Shown piece after piece: positions 52,160 to 59,818 of a stretch of 64,000 nt of DNA; the first letter of the stretch is position 1, and every line of letters starts with the position of its first letter. Source of the DNA: Turicimonas muris (GTDB lineage Bacteria; Pseudomonadota; Gammaproteobacteria; Burkholderiales; Burkholderiaceae_F). The notes below the pieces were generated by a model. The model ran no database searches. It had not been told where the DNA came from and saw only the letters and a program-made list of their open reading frames with translations. The stretch covers positions 43,868 to 107,867 of the forward strand of contig NZ_NHMP01000007.1 of NCBI RefSeq assembly GCF_002221595.1. Reading direction: 5' to 3'. The position numbers and the translations under genes are program-made.

Positions 52160-52855
52160 TTGAAAACGTTAATTGGGATATCTGTAACAGTAGTGATTAT
52201 TATGCTACCTATTGAAGCCGTAGTACAGGCACACCCTAGCCAAGAACGTGTGTATCAAAATGTATCGGCTCATAATAAGATGCATAGAGGACCGTCCTGC
52301 GCGTTTGATACCTTACCCATGGAAGAAAAGGCCGTAGCTTGGCTTGACATGTCCCCTCGCCATCGAGATTTCCATTGGAGAGCCATGAGCACCGAGGAAC
52401 GCCAGGAACTGAAAAAACATCTCCCTAACAACGCTAAGCAGGCCATGACTCATCGCTATGCGCCTAAGCATTTTTATGACGGCATGAGCGATGTTCCGAC
52501 CGGTTGGCGCAAACGCTTAACTAACGAAGAAAGAATGATTCTGCGCGAGCAAATTGTTCACGCGCAAAAGAACTTAACCTCTACAAAGTCGAGAAACTCC
52601 AAGACCCCGGCTGAAGCTGAAAATGATCTTGAACTTCAAATCAAGATACAAGAGCTCAACGAGAGAATGCACTCTGAATGCATCATGTTCTCCTTCAGCA
52701 ATTCGGTACAGACTCTTCAGGAACCGAAAGACAATTTGGCAGTTCAGCAATCCTCCGACAGGGAACTTTCTGCTCCGAAAGACCCTGTAGAATTATCCGC
52801 TTCATCTGCTCAACCTGCTAGCCCAAATCAAGAAACTCCGGCCTCTCAACAGTAG
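52160..52855 (+). CDS. Periplasmic DUF3106-like protein
   Basis: This exported protein of about 231 residues has W-x-x-MSP/MS-x-EER repeats (AWLDMSPRHRDFHWRAMSTEERQEL, GWRKRLTNEERMILREQI) like the DUF3106 family of betaproteobacteria. The tail is rich in Ser, Pro and Gln. I prefer a TTG start at 52160, because it gives a clean signal peptide (KTLIGISVTVVIIMLPIEAVVQA) after GAGG. The frame opens upstream at a TTG at 52097. Function unknown. It lies divergent from ompR and just before tsaB. Confidence 0.65.
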   Translation: MKTLIGISVTVVIIMLPIEAVVQAHPSQERVYQNVSAHNKMHRGPSCAFDTLPMEEKAVAWLDMSPRHRDFHWRAMSTEERQELKKHLPNNAKQAMTHRYAPKHFYDGMSDVPTGWRKRLTNEERMILREQIVHAQKNLTSTKSRNSKTPAEAENDLELQIKIQELNERMHSECIMFSFSNSVQTLQEPKDNLAVQQSSDRELSAPKDPVELSASSAQPASPNQETPASQQ

Positions 52856-52884
52856 AATATGACCGTTAAATTGGACGGTTATAA

Positions 52885-53604
52885 ATGACGGATACTGCTA
52901 TCAAACTGCTTTCGATCGAATCTGCCGGAACCCTTTGTTCCATTGCGGTCGCCGGATTTGGCAAAAATGCTTTCATCTCTTCTGAACCAGGTCAGAAACA
53001 CACCTCTGTTATCCTTGGCATGATAAGAAATGCACTCCAAGAAGCTTCAGGCTCTTTAGATAGTTTGGATGCCATTGTTTTCGGTGCAGGCCCCGGCGCT
53101 TTTACCGGCTTGAGAGTCGCCTGCGGAATGGCTCAAGGCATCGGCTGGGCACTGGATAAGAAGCTGATTGCGGTTAACAACCTCCTTGCCTTAGCGTATA
53201 GACAGATAAACGCACTCAAAGAAGAAGATTCCATTCTCGTCTCTACGGATGCCAGAATGCATGAATGCTACACCGCAGTCTTTACCAAACGCGGAGAAAG
53301 ACTGGTTGAACGTATTCCGGCTTTTCTATCCGCCCCTGAAGATTTAGTTCGTCACGCAGAGGAATCGAATTGTTCTGCCCTTTGCGGAAATGCTTTTGCT
53401 GCATACACCGTTGAGGTTCCGCCCGCTCTTCAACTACTTTCGGTTGAAGACGCAAATGCAGAAATGCTGCTTGTGCCGGCACTCATTGACTATGGAGAGG
53501 ATAGACTCATTACCCCTGAACAAGCAGGCCCGTTGTATGTGAGAAATCACGTCGCTCAAACCATTGAAGAACGTAAAAAATTAAAAGAAGCTAAATCTTC
53601 TTAA
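52885..53604 (+). CDS. tsaB: tRNA threonylcarbamoyladenosine biosynthesis protein TsaB
   Basis: TsaB is the inactive ASKHA-fold partner of TsaD in making the t6A tRNA base. The 239-residue protein has LLSIESAGTLCSIAV, the EPGQKHTSVIL segment, DAIVFGAGPGAFTGLRVACGMAQG and the late AGPLYVRNHVA. It starts the tsaB-rimI-udg-mfd-serB run. Confidence 0.94.
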   Translation: MTDTAIKLLSIESAGTLCSIAVAGFGKNAFISSEPGQKHTSVILGMIRNALQEASGSLDSLDAIVFGAGPGAFTGLRVACGMAQGIGWALDKKLIAVNNLLALAYRQINALKEEDSILVSTDARMHECYTAVFTKRGERLVERIPAFLSAPEDLVRHAEESNCSALCGNAFAAYTVEVPPALQLLSVEDANAEMLLVPALIDYGEDRLITPEQAGPLYVRNHVAQTIEERKKLKEAKSS

Positions 53605-53620
53605 CCTTCTGCAGCGACCC

Positions 53621-54085
53621 ATGACGTCTTACAGAATAACTCTCATGACCGAAGCGCTCCTTCCGGAAACGGAGGCAATTGACAAAGTTCTGTTCCCGCA
53701 AGACTTTTGGACGGAAAAGAGCTTTCTCTCTTCGATGAAAGAACATCACGCTTACTGTATTGTCAGTAAAAGCGACAGCAAGGAATCGGTTGCCGGGTAT
53801 GTCGTTTTTTCATCCGTCTTTGACGAGGGAGAATTGCTGCATATCGGCGTCTCTAAAGAGTTTCAGAAAAAAGGTCTTGCCGGAAGAATGCTTTCTTTCA
53901 TGAATGAATTCGGAAATACCAATAAAATTAAAAAGTGGTTTCTGGAAGTCCGCCGATCAAATGATCCTGCCGTCGCACTCTATAAAAAATTCGGATTTAA
54001 AGCGGTAGGAACAAGAAAGAATTACTATAAAACTCCAACGGGAAGAGAAGATGCATTAATCATGGTCAAGGAGACTGCATGTTAG
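53621..54085 (+). CDS. rimI: Ribosomal-protein-alanine N-acetyltransferase RimI
   Basis: This 154-residue GNAT enzyme is of the RimI type, which acetylates the N-terminus of ribosomal protein S18. The acetyl-CoA loop is HIGVSKEFQKKGLAGRML, followed by WFLEVRRSNDPAVALYKKFGFKAVGTRKNYY, the family signature. It overlaps the downstream DNA glycosylase gene by 7 bases. The tsaB-rimI pairing is conserved in many bacteria. Confidence 0.93.
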   Translation: MTSYRITLMTEALLPETEAIDKVLFPQDFWTEKSFLSSMKEHHAYCIVSKSDSKESVAGYVVFSSVFDEGELLHIGVSKEFQKKGLAGRMLSFMNEFGNTNKIKKWFLEVRRSNDPAVALYKKFGFKAVGTRKNYYKTPTGREDALIMVKETAC

Positions 54086-54951
54086 ATGAAAGAAAATCTG
54101 CTTTATGGCAGGCCTTAGGCCTTGGTCCGGAGTGGATCCTCAGAGAGGAGCTTCAAGAACTTCAGCATAAACAAGCTCAGGTCAATGTCCCGGCTCCTGC
54201 ACCAACAGCCCCGGCTGCTTTACTTCAGCCATCTGCAGCTTCTGCCCGTCCCCAATCACCTGCAATACCTTCACATCGCGTACCGGCTCAGCCTAAAAAA
54301 ACTCCGGCTCGCAGAAAAGAAGGCAGAGGCGTAGCCCCTGACGCATTCTCCCCGGTTCGAACTGAAAAGATTAAGAATTTCTCATGGACAGAAATCATCT
54401 CGGGGGTTAAAAATTGCCATATTTGTGATATTTCATCGCATAGAATTTGCGCAGTCCCCGGTGAAGGAACTCCTCCGAAGGATCTTGTGCTCATCGGTGA
54501 GGCGCCGGGTGCGGAAGAAGACAGACAAGGCATTCCGTTCTGCGGCCCATCCGGAAAACTTCTCACGACTATTCTTCACGCTATCGGATTGGAAAGAGGA
54601 AAAGATCTAGCCATTCTCAATACCATCAAATGCCGTCCTCCGATGAATGCCGATCCGTCGGCTGAAGAAATGGCTGCCTGCTGGAGTTTCTTGGAACGTC
54701 AGCTTGAATTAATGGATCCAAAAGTTATTGTGGCAATGGGAAAACCCGCTGCAAAATCGCTTTTCGGAACCGATGAAACACTTACCTCACGGCGTCAGAA
54801 AGTATTTGACATGGTTATCGCCGGTAAATCCCGAAAGGTCATCGTTACTTATCACCCCGCCGCTTTGCTCCGCAATCCTTCGGATAAAAGAAAAGCATGG
54901 GTTGATTGGTGTTTAGTTCTCGATACACTGAATAAGGCACGCAATGAGTAA
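54079..54951 (+). CDS. Uracil-DNA glycosylase, family 4
   Basis: This enzyme removes uracil from DNA and carries a 4Fe-4S cluster. The core begins near residue 110 with the cluster cysteines CHIC (C113, C116) and [23 protein letters not shown], then [14 protein letters not shown] and [14 protein letters not shown]. Before it is a Pro/Ala-rich linker (residues about 35-95, with [12 protein letters not shown] and AARPQ-type repeats), as seen in many betaproteobacterial homologs. It overlaps rimI and mfd at its two ends. Confidence 0.92.
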   Translation: MLDERKSALWQALGLGPEWILREELQELQHKQAQVNVPAPAPTAPAALLQPSAASARPQSPAIPSHRVPAQPKKTPARRKEGRGVAPDAFSPVRTEKIKNFSWTEIISGVKNCHICDISSHRICAVPGEGTPPKDLVLIGEAPGAEEDRQGIPFCGPSGKLLTTILHAIGLERGKDLAILNTIKCRPPMNADPSAEEMAACWSFLERQLELMDPKVIVAMGKPAAKSLFGTDETLTSRRQKVFDMVIAGKSRKVIVTYHPAALLRNPSDKRKAWVDWCLVLDTLNKARNE

Positions 54952-57900
54952 GAATGAAATCAAGAAAATTCCTTTGATTGGCACCTCGCTTGCTGACATC
55001 AAACCTGCAACCAGAAAAAAAGAGGAACGCCCTAAGGGTTCTGAACTTTCTCTGTGTATCGCGCAAAATGCTCTTCTCCTAAAAGAGAAAAAAGAACTGT
55101 TGGTCGTCATCTGTGCGAATCCCGCCGATGTCATCCGACTCCAGGAGGAGATTCCTTTCTTTGATACCTCTCTCAAAGTTTTATCTTTCCCGGATTGGGA
55201 AACCCTTCCCTACGATGTGCTGAGCCCCCATGCAGATTTAGTCGGTGAAAGGCTTGAGACTTTATATACACTGCTAAACAGAAACAGCCAAAATCGAGAA
55301 CTTGACATTCTTCTTGTCTCAGCGACTACTGCCACTCAGCGTTTGGCACCGAAGCAGTTTATAGGCTCCAACTCCTTGATGTTGAAAAAAGGCGAAACTC
55401 TTGATCCGCAAAACCTTAAATCTGAGTTAGTTCAGGCCGGATACGAACACGTCACCCAAGTCGTCGAGCAAGGTGAGTTCGCCAGCCGCGGAAGTATTCT
55501 GGATTTATATCCGATGGGCTCCAAATTCCCCTTCCGCTTAGATTTCTTTGATGATGAACTTGAACAAATTCGATACTTCGACCCCGACTCTCAAAGATCC
55601 CTAGAAGAAGTCCGGGAAATACGGCTCTTGCCCGCGCATGAATTTCCGATGAACGACAATACCAGAGAGTTTTTCCTTTCCAATTGGAGAGAAAGATTTG
55701 AAGGAAATCCCAGCAAATACACGACATATAAGGATATCGAGAACGGAATCGCTTCTCCGGGTATAGAAAACTATCTCCCGCTTTTCTTCGATCACACGGA
55801 TACTCTTTTCGATTTTATCGGCGATTCCGCCAAGCTCATACTTATCGGAGAAATAGAAGAAGCAATTATTCAGTTCGATCGTGAAAACGAAGAAAGAGCA
55901 AAGTTCTTAAAAGCAGAAAATTCTCACCCGGTTCTTCCTCTGAAAGAACTCTACATGACATCTCCGGAATTTTTTGATTTTTGTAAAAAATTCCCCAGAC
56001 TCTCTCTCTCCTCTTCAAATGATAATACTCCCATTTTTGAAGCAACTATTGCTATTCAAAGGAAAAATCAGGATCCTCTATCAGGACTGAAAACTTTTGC
56101 AAAAACAATCGAAGAGAAAGATGGCAAACTTCTTATCTTGGCAAACTCTCCGGGCAGATTAGAAACCATCCATCAGCTCTTCAAGGAATATAAATTTAAA
56201 GTTGAACTAACCAAAGATTTCAACTCATTTATTGCTTCAAAACATCAATGCTGTTTAGCGTTCGGCCCTCTATATTCCGGCTTGAAGCTGGGCAGTCCGG
56301 TTCTGGCGATTGTCACAGAAGCGGAACTTTACGCATACAGCGGTAAACCGATAAGAAGAACAAGAAGAAAAACGGAAACCGAGTCCAATCTTGACATGAT
56401 GATCCGGGATCTTTCGGAATTGAAAGTCGGAGATCCAATCGTTCACCTTGAACATGGGATCGGCCGTTACCGCGGACTCACTACTATAGAGACGCCTGAA
56501 GGTCCGGCAGAATTTTTGCAGATTGAATATGCAAAAGAAGCGAAGCTCTATGTTCCTATCACGCATTTGCATCTTATTTCCCGCTATTCCGGAGCCGATC
56601 CTGAAAATGCTCCGCTTCACGCTTTAGGAAAAGGAGATTGGGAAAAAGCGAAAAAGAAAGCGGCTAAGATGGTCAGAGATACTGCAGCCGAACTTTTAAA
56701 TATCTATGCTTTGCGCGAAAGCCGTAAAGGGCACGCTTTTGAATACAGCCAGCAAGATTACGAAGCCTTCTGCGAAGACTTTCCGTTTGAAGAAACCGAA
56801 GATCAGCTCGCTGCAATCAGAGCCGTCAAACAGGACATGGAATCCGACAAACCGATGGATCGCCTGGTCTGCGGCGACGTGGGTTTTGGTAAAACGGAAG
56901 TGGCCCTGCGAGCAGCATTTATTGCAGTGATGGGCCATAAACAAGTTGCAGTGCTCTGTCCGACTACGCTACTTGCTGAACAACATGCGGAAACCTTCCG
57001 GGATCGCTTCTCAAACTGGCCGGTTAAAGTCGCCGAACTATCTCGCTTCAGAAGTTCAACGGAAGTAAAGAAAGTCATTGAGGGCCTTGAAACCGGTACC
57101 ATCGATATTGTGGTCGGAACCCATAAGCTTCTTTCAGAACAAGTCAAGTTCAAAAATCTCGGTCTTGTCATCATCGATGAAGAACATCGTTTCGGAGTCC
57201 GGCAGAAGGAACGTTTGAAAGCCATGCGCTCCGAAGTGGATATTCTGACTCTAACGGCGACACCAATTCCGAGGACATTGTCGATGTCGCTTGAGGGAAT
57301 TAGGGATTTCTCAGTAATCGCTACCGCTCCTCAAAAACGTCTGGCTATTAAGACATTCGTTCAGAGGGAAACTGATTCGCTTGTCAGAGAGGCTTCACTA
57401 CGTGAACTGAAACGCGGCGGTCAGGTCTACTTCCTTCACAATGAAGTGGAAACGATCCAAAACCGTCTCGACCAGCTTCAAAAACTTATTCCGGAAGCTC
57501 GTATCGACGTAGCTCACGGCCAAATGAACGAGAGAGAACTGGAAAAGGTAATGCGTGACTTCTATGCTCAGAGAACCAACATCCTGCTCTGCACCACGAT
57601 TATTGAGACTGGTATTGACGTCCCTAACGCCAACACTATTATCATGCATCGTGCCGACAAATTCGGCTTGGCGCAGTTGCATCAGTTGCGAGGACGAGTC
57701 GGCAGATCTCATCACCAAGCCTATGCCTACTTACTGACTCCGGGGGAAGGAGCAATTACAAAGAATGCGGCAAAACGCCTCGAAGCAATTCAGGAGATGG
57801 AAAGCTTAGGAAGCGGATTCTTCCTAGCTATGCATGACTTGGAAATCCGAGGCGCCGGAGAAATTCTCGGGGACAATCAATCCGGATTGATTACCGGCGT

Positions 57901-58420
57901 GGGTTTTGAAGTTTATAACCAAATGTTGGAAAAGGCGGTTCTATCGCTCAAATCCGGAAAAGAACCGGATCTAGAGGCCCCTTTAGCAGCCACAACTGAA
58001 ATTAACCTACATTCTCCTGCCCTGTTGCGCTCTGATTATGTTCATGACGTCCATCAGAGGTTGAATTTCTACAAAAAACTAGCTGCCGCTAAGAAGCGTG
58101 AGGAAATTATCACTATTCAGGAGGAGATCGCTGACCGATTCGGTCCGCTGACTGACGAAAGCCGCACTCTCATCAAGACGCACTTGATCCGCATTGAAGC
58201 CAAAGATCTGGGAATTAGAAAAATTGATGCCGGTGAATCCGAAGCCATTATTACTTTTGACACGGACGCTCCGGTTGATCCTGCTAAGCTGTTCAGGCTC
58301 TTGCAAAGTAGTCGTTTCTTAAAAATGGCTGGACCAACTAAATTAAAATTAACGGATAAAATGGACACTGTCGATAAAAAAACAGAGAAAATCATAAAAA
58401 TCTTAAAGGAACTAAAGTGA
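54944..58420 (+). CDS. mfd: Transcription-repair coupling factor
   Basis: Mfd displaces RNA polymerase stalled at DNA damage and recruits UvrA. The 1158-residue protein has the UvrB-like N-terminal part (DWETLPYDVLSPHADLVGERLETL), an RNAP-binding CarD-like domain near residues 480-560 (GDPIVHLEHGIGRYRGL), and the helicase core. The core has Walker A GDVGFGKTEVALRA, DEEH box IIDEEHRFGVRQKERLK, TATPIPRTL and QLRGRVGRS. It overlaps serB by four bases. Confidence 0.97.
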   Translation: MSKNEIKKIPLIGTSLADIKPATRKKEERPKGSELSLCIAQNALLLKEKKELLVVICANPADVIRLQEEIPFFDTSLKVLSFPDWETLPYDVLSPHADLVGERLETLYTLLNRNSQNRELDILLVSATTATQRLAPKQFIGSNSLMLKKGETLDPQNLKSELVQAGYEHVTQVVEQGEFASRGSILDLYPMGSKFPFRLDFFDDELEQIRYFDPDSQRSLEEVREIRLLPAHEFPMNDNTREFFLSNWRERFEGNPSKYTTYKDIENGIASPGIENYLPLFFDHTDTLFDFIGDSAKLILIGEIEEAIIQFDRENEERAKFLKAENSHPVLPLKELYMTSPEFFDFCKKFPRLSLSSSNDNTPIFEATIAIQRKNQDPLSGLKTFAKTIEEKDGKLLILANSPGRLETIHQLFKEYKFKVELTKDFNSFIASKHQCCLAFGPLYSGLKLGSPVLAIVTEAELYAYSGKPIRRTRRKTETESNLDMMIRDLSELKVGDPIVHLEHGIGRYRGLTTIETPEGPAEFLQIEYAKEAKLYVPITHLHLISRYSGADPENAPLHALGKGDWEKAKKKAAKMVRDTAAELLNIYALRESRKGHAFEYSQQDYEAFCEDFPFEETEDQLAAIRAVKQDMESDKPMDRLVCGDVGFGKTEVALRAAFIAVMGHKQVAVLCPTTLLAEQHAETFRDRFSNWPVKVAELSRFRSSTEVKKVIEGLETGTIDIVVGTHKLLSEQVKFKNLGLVIIDEEHRFGVRQKERLKAMRSEVDILTLTATPIPRTLSMSLEGIRDFSVIATAPQKRLAIKTFVQRETDSLVREASLRELKRGGQVYFLHNEVETIQNRLDQLQKLIPEARIDVAHGQMNERELEKVMRDFYAQRTNILLCTTIIETGIDVPNANTIIMHRADKFGLAQLHQLRGRVGRSHHQAYAYLLTPGEGAITKNAAKRLEAIQEMESLGSGFFLAMHDLEIRGAGEILGDNQSGLITGVGFEVYNQMLEKAVLSLKSGKEPDLEAPLAATTEINLHSPALLRSDYVHDVHQRLNFYKKLAAAKKREEIITIQEEIADRFGPLTDESRTLIKTHLIRIEAKDLGIRKIDAGESEAIITFDTDAPVDPAKLFRLLQSSRFLKMAGPTKLKLTDKMDTVDKKTEKIIKILKELK

Positions 58421-59277
58421 AACAGGACTTGGTTCTTCAGACAAAAATCGGTCGTGAATACGTACTCGAGAAGTTTCTGAAGTCGATTGGTAAAAAGGGA
58501 AAAATTAAAGAACCCTGCTCGGTCCGACTTTCCGGAATGAATCGTGAAGAGTTTGAAAAGCTCTGGAGAGAAAAAGCTCAGGCTTTGCAGATTGATGTCT
58601 GCTGGGTAGATCCTCATATGAAGCTCACCGACTTCAGGCTTTTTGCGACCGATATGGATTCCACGTTCTTGAATTTAGAAACTTTGGATGAAATGGCTGC
58701 TTTCGTTGGCAAAGGAGATGAGGTCTCACGCATCACTGAACTGACAATGCAGGGAAAAATCCGCAACTACGCAGAAAGTTTAACCGCACGAGTCAAATTA
58801 ATGGCCGGAGTCGATGCTTCGGTAGTCGATCGTCTTATTAAATTCCATATCAAACCTAATCCTGGGGCCGAATCGCTTGTATCTGCTTTGAAAAAAGCCG
58901 GCATTCCAATGCTTCTTGTCTCCGGCGGGTTCAGCTGCGTCACAAACGTGGTTAAAGAAAGATATGGGTTTACCCACGTTATCAGCAATGAGTTAGAAAT
59001 TAAGGACGGTAAACTAACGGGCAGAGTCACTGGACCATTCGGGACGCCGATCATCGACGGACGCGGAAAAATCTCCTACGTTTCCGCATATGCTCTTCAG
59101 CATGGCATCGAACTTAATGAGCTCATTACGATGGGGGACGGTTCAAACGATATTCCGATGCTCGAAGCCGCGGGTTTATCAATTGCTTGGCATGCCAAAC
59201 CAGCAGTTCGTCCTCATGCGAAATATGCTTTTGACTTCGCACCACTCTCTGGTCTTTTAGCCTTATTTAACCAGTAA
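58417..59277 (+). CDS. serB: Phosphoserine phosphatase
   Basis: SerB makes L-serine from phosphoserine. This 286-residue HAD protein has motif I ATDMDSTFLN, with DxD nucleophile and acid, motif II as LVSGGF, and motif III-IV as MGDGSNDIPML. An N-terminal regulatory stretch of about 75 residues precedes the catalytic domain. It ends the tsaB-rimI-udg-mfd-serB run at a stem-loop. Confidence 0.93.
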   Translation: MKQDLVLQTKIGREYVLEKFLKSIGKKGKIKEPCSVRLSGMNREEFEKLWREKAQALQIDVCWVDPHMKLTDFRLFATDMDSTFLNLETLDEMAAFVGKGDEVSRITELTMQGKIRNYAESLTARVKLMAGVDASVVDRLIKFHIKPNPGAESLVSALKKAGIPMLLVSGGFSCVTNVVKERYGFTHVISNELEIKDGKLTGRVTGPFGTPIIDGRGKISYVSAYALQHGIELNELITMGDGSNDIPMLEAAGLSIAWHAKPAVRPHAKYAFDFAPLSGLLALFNQ

Positions 59278-59301
59278 TTAAGGCCTCGAAAGGCCTTAAT
59301 T
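59276..59301. terminator. Stem-loop between convergent serB and small-peptide genes
   Basis: A perfect 11-bp stem, AATTAAGGCCT and its complement, with a CGAA loop follows serB immediately. Only short T stretches follow on either strand, so it is a probable but not strong bidirectional terminator. Confidence 0.65.
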
Positions 59302-59308
59302 GAAACCG

Positions 59309-59419
59309 TTAGAACCATTGCGCAGCGAAGAAAATTGCTGCGCTTCCAATAGTGGAAAACAAGGAAGAAATTGCAATAACTTTCAGTGCTTCTGACTGTT
59401 CTTTTTCGTTTTTAATCAT
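59309..59419 (-). CDS. 36-residue single-helix membrane peptide
   Basis: This short frame encodes a charged start (MIKNEKEQSEALK) followed by one hydrophobic helix of about 20 residues (IAISSLFSTIGSAAIFFAAQ) and ends WF. A strong GGAGG ribosome-binding site lies 9-10 bases before the ATG. It is separated from the helicase gene end by about 110 bases and terminates at the shared stem-loop. No family was recognised. It is too short for standard ORF lists. Confidence 0.65.
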   Translation of the reverse strand: MIKNEKEQSEALKVIAISSLFSTIGSAAIFFAAQWF

Positions 59420-59529
59420 ATAGTTTCACCCTCCTGAATATTCTGGGGGGATGATACTAAATTGTTAGAAAACAATCAATTCTTCTTTGTATCGAACTTT
59501 GGTTAAAGCATAGTCTGCTAACGAATTGA

Positions 59530-59818
59530 TTACTCATCTTGAGGAAGGTCAGAAAGAACTCCCTCCCCTTTGAAACGCAGCTGATAAACAATTTCGCTCA
59601 TCGGACCCAGGCCCTCCCACTCATTGGCGTTGCCGATAATAATGAGAGATTCGATAGCACGGCTGACCGCCACATTTATCAGATTCGGAGGCTCTGTTGC
59701 CCAAAGTCTGGCTCGTGAGCCCATCTCGCCTTTCTTCGAACCTAGTACAAAAATCACGATGTCGGCCTGCTGCCCTTGCATGACGTGTGTGGTGCCGATT
59801 CTAACAATGCGGAAAAAA
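59530..59818 (-). pseudogene. C-terminal end of the frameshifted helicase
   Basis: This frame encodes RIVRIGTTHVMQGQQADIVI, then FVLGSKKGEMGSR, NLINVAVSRAIESLIIIGNA, the final motifs V and VI of the superfamily 1 helicase upstream. It is +1 relative to the main frame. The junction lies at a run of seven T on the minus strand (59819-59813); removing one T joins the two parts. The ATG at 59781 lies inside the domain and is not a likely true start. Confidence 0.9.
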
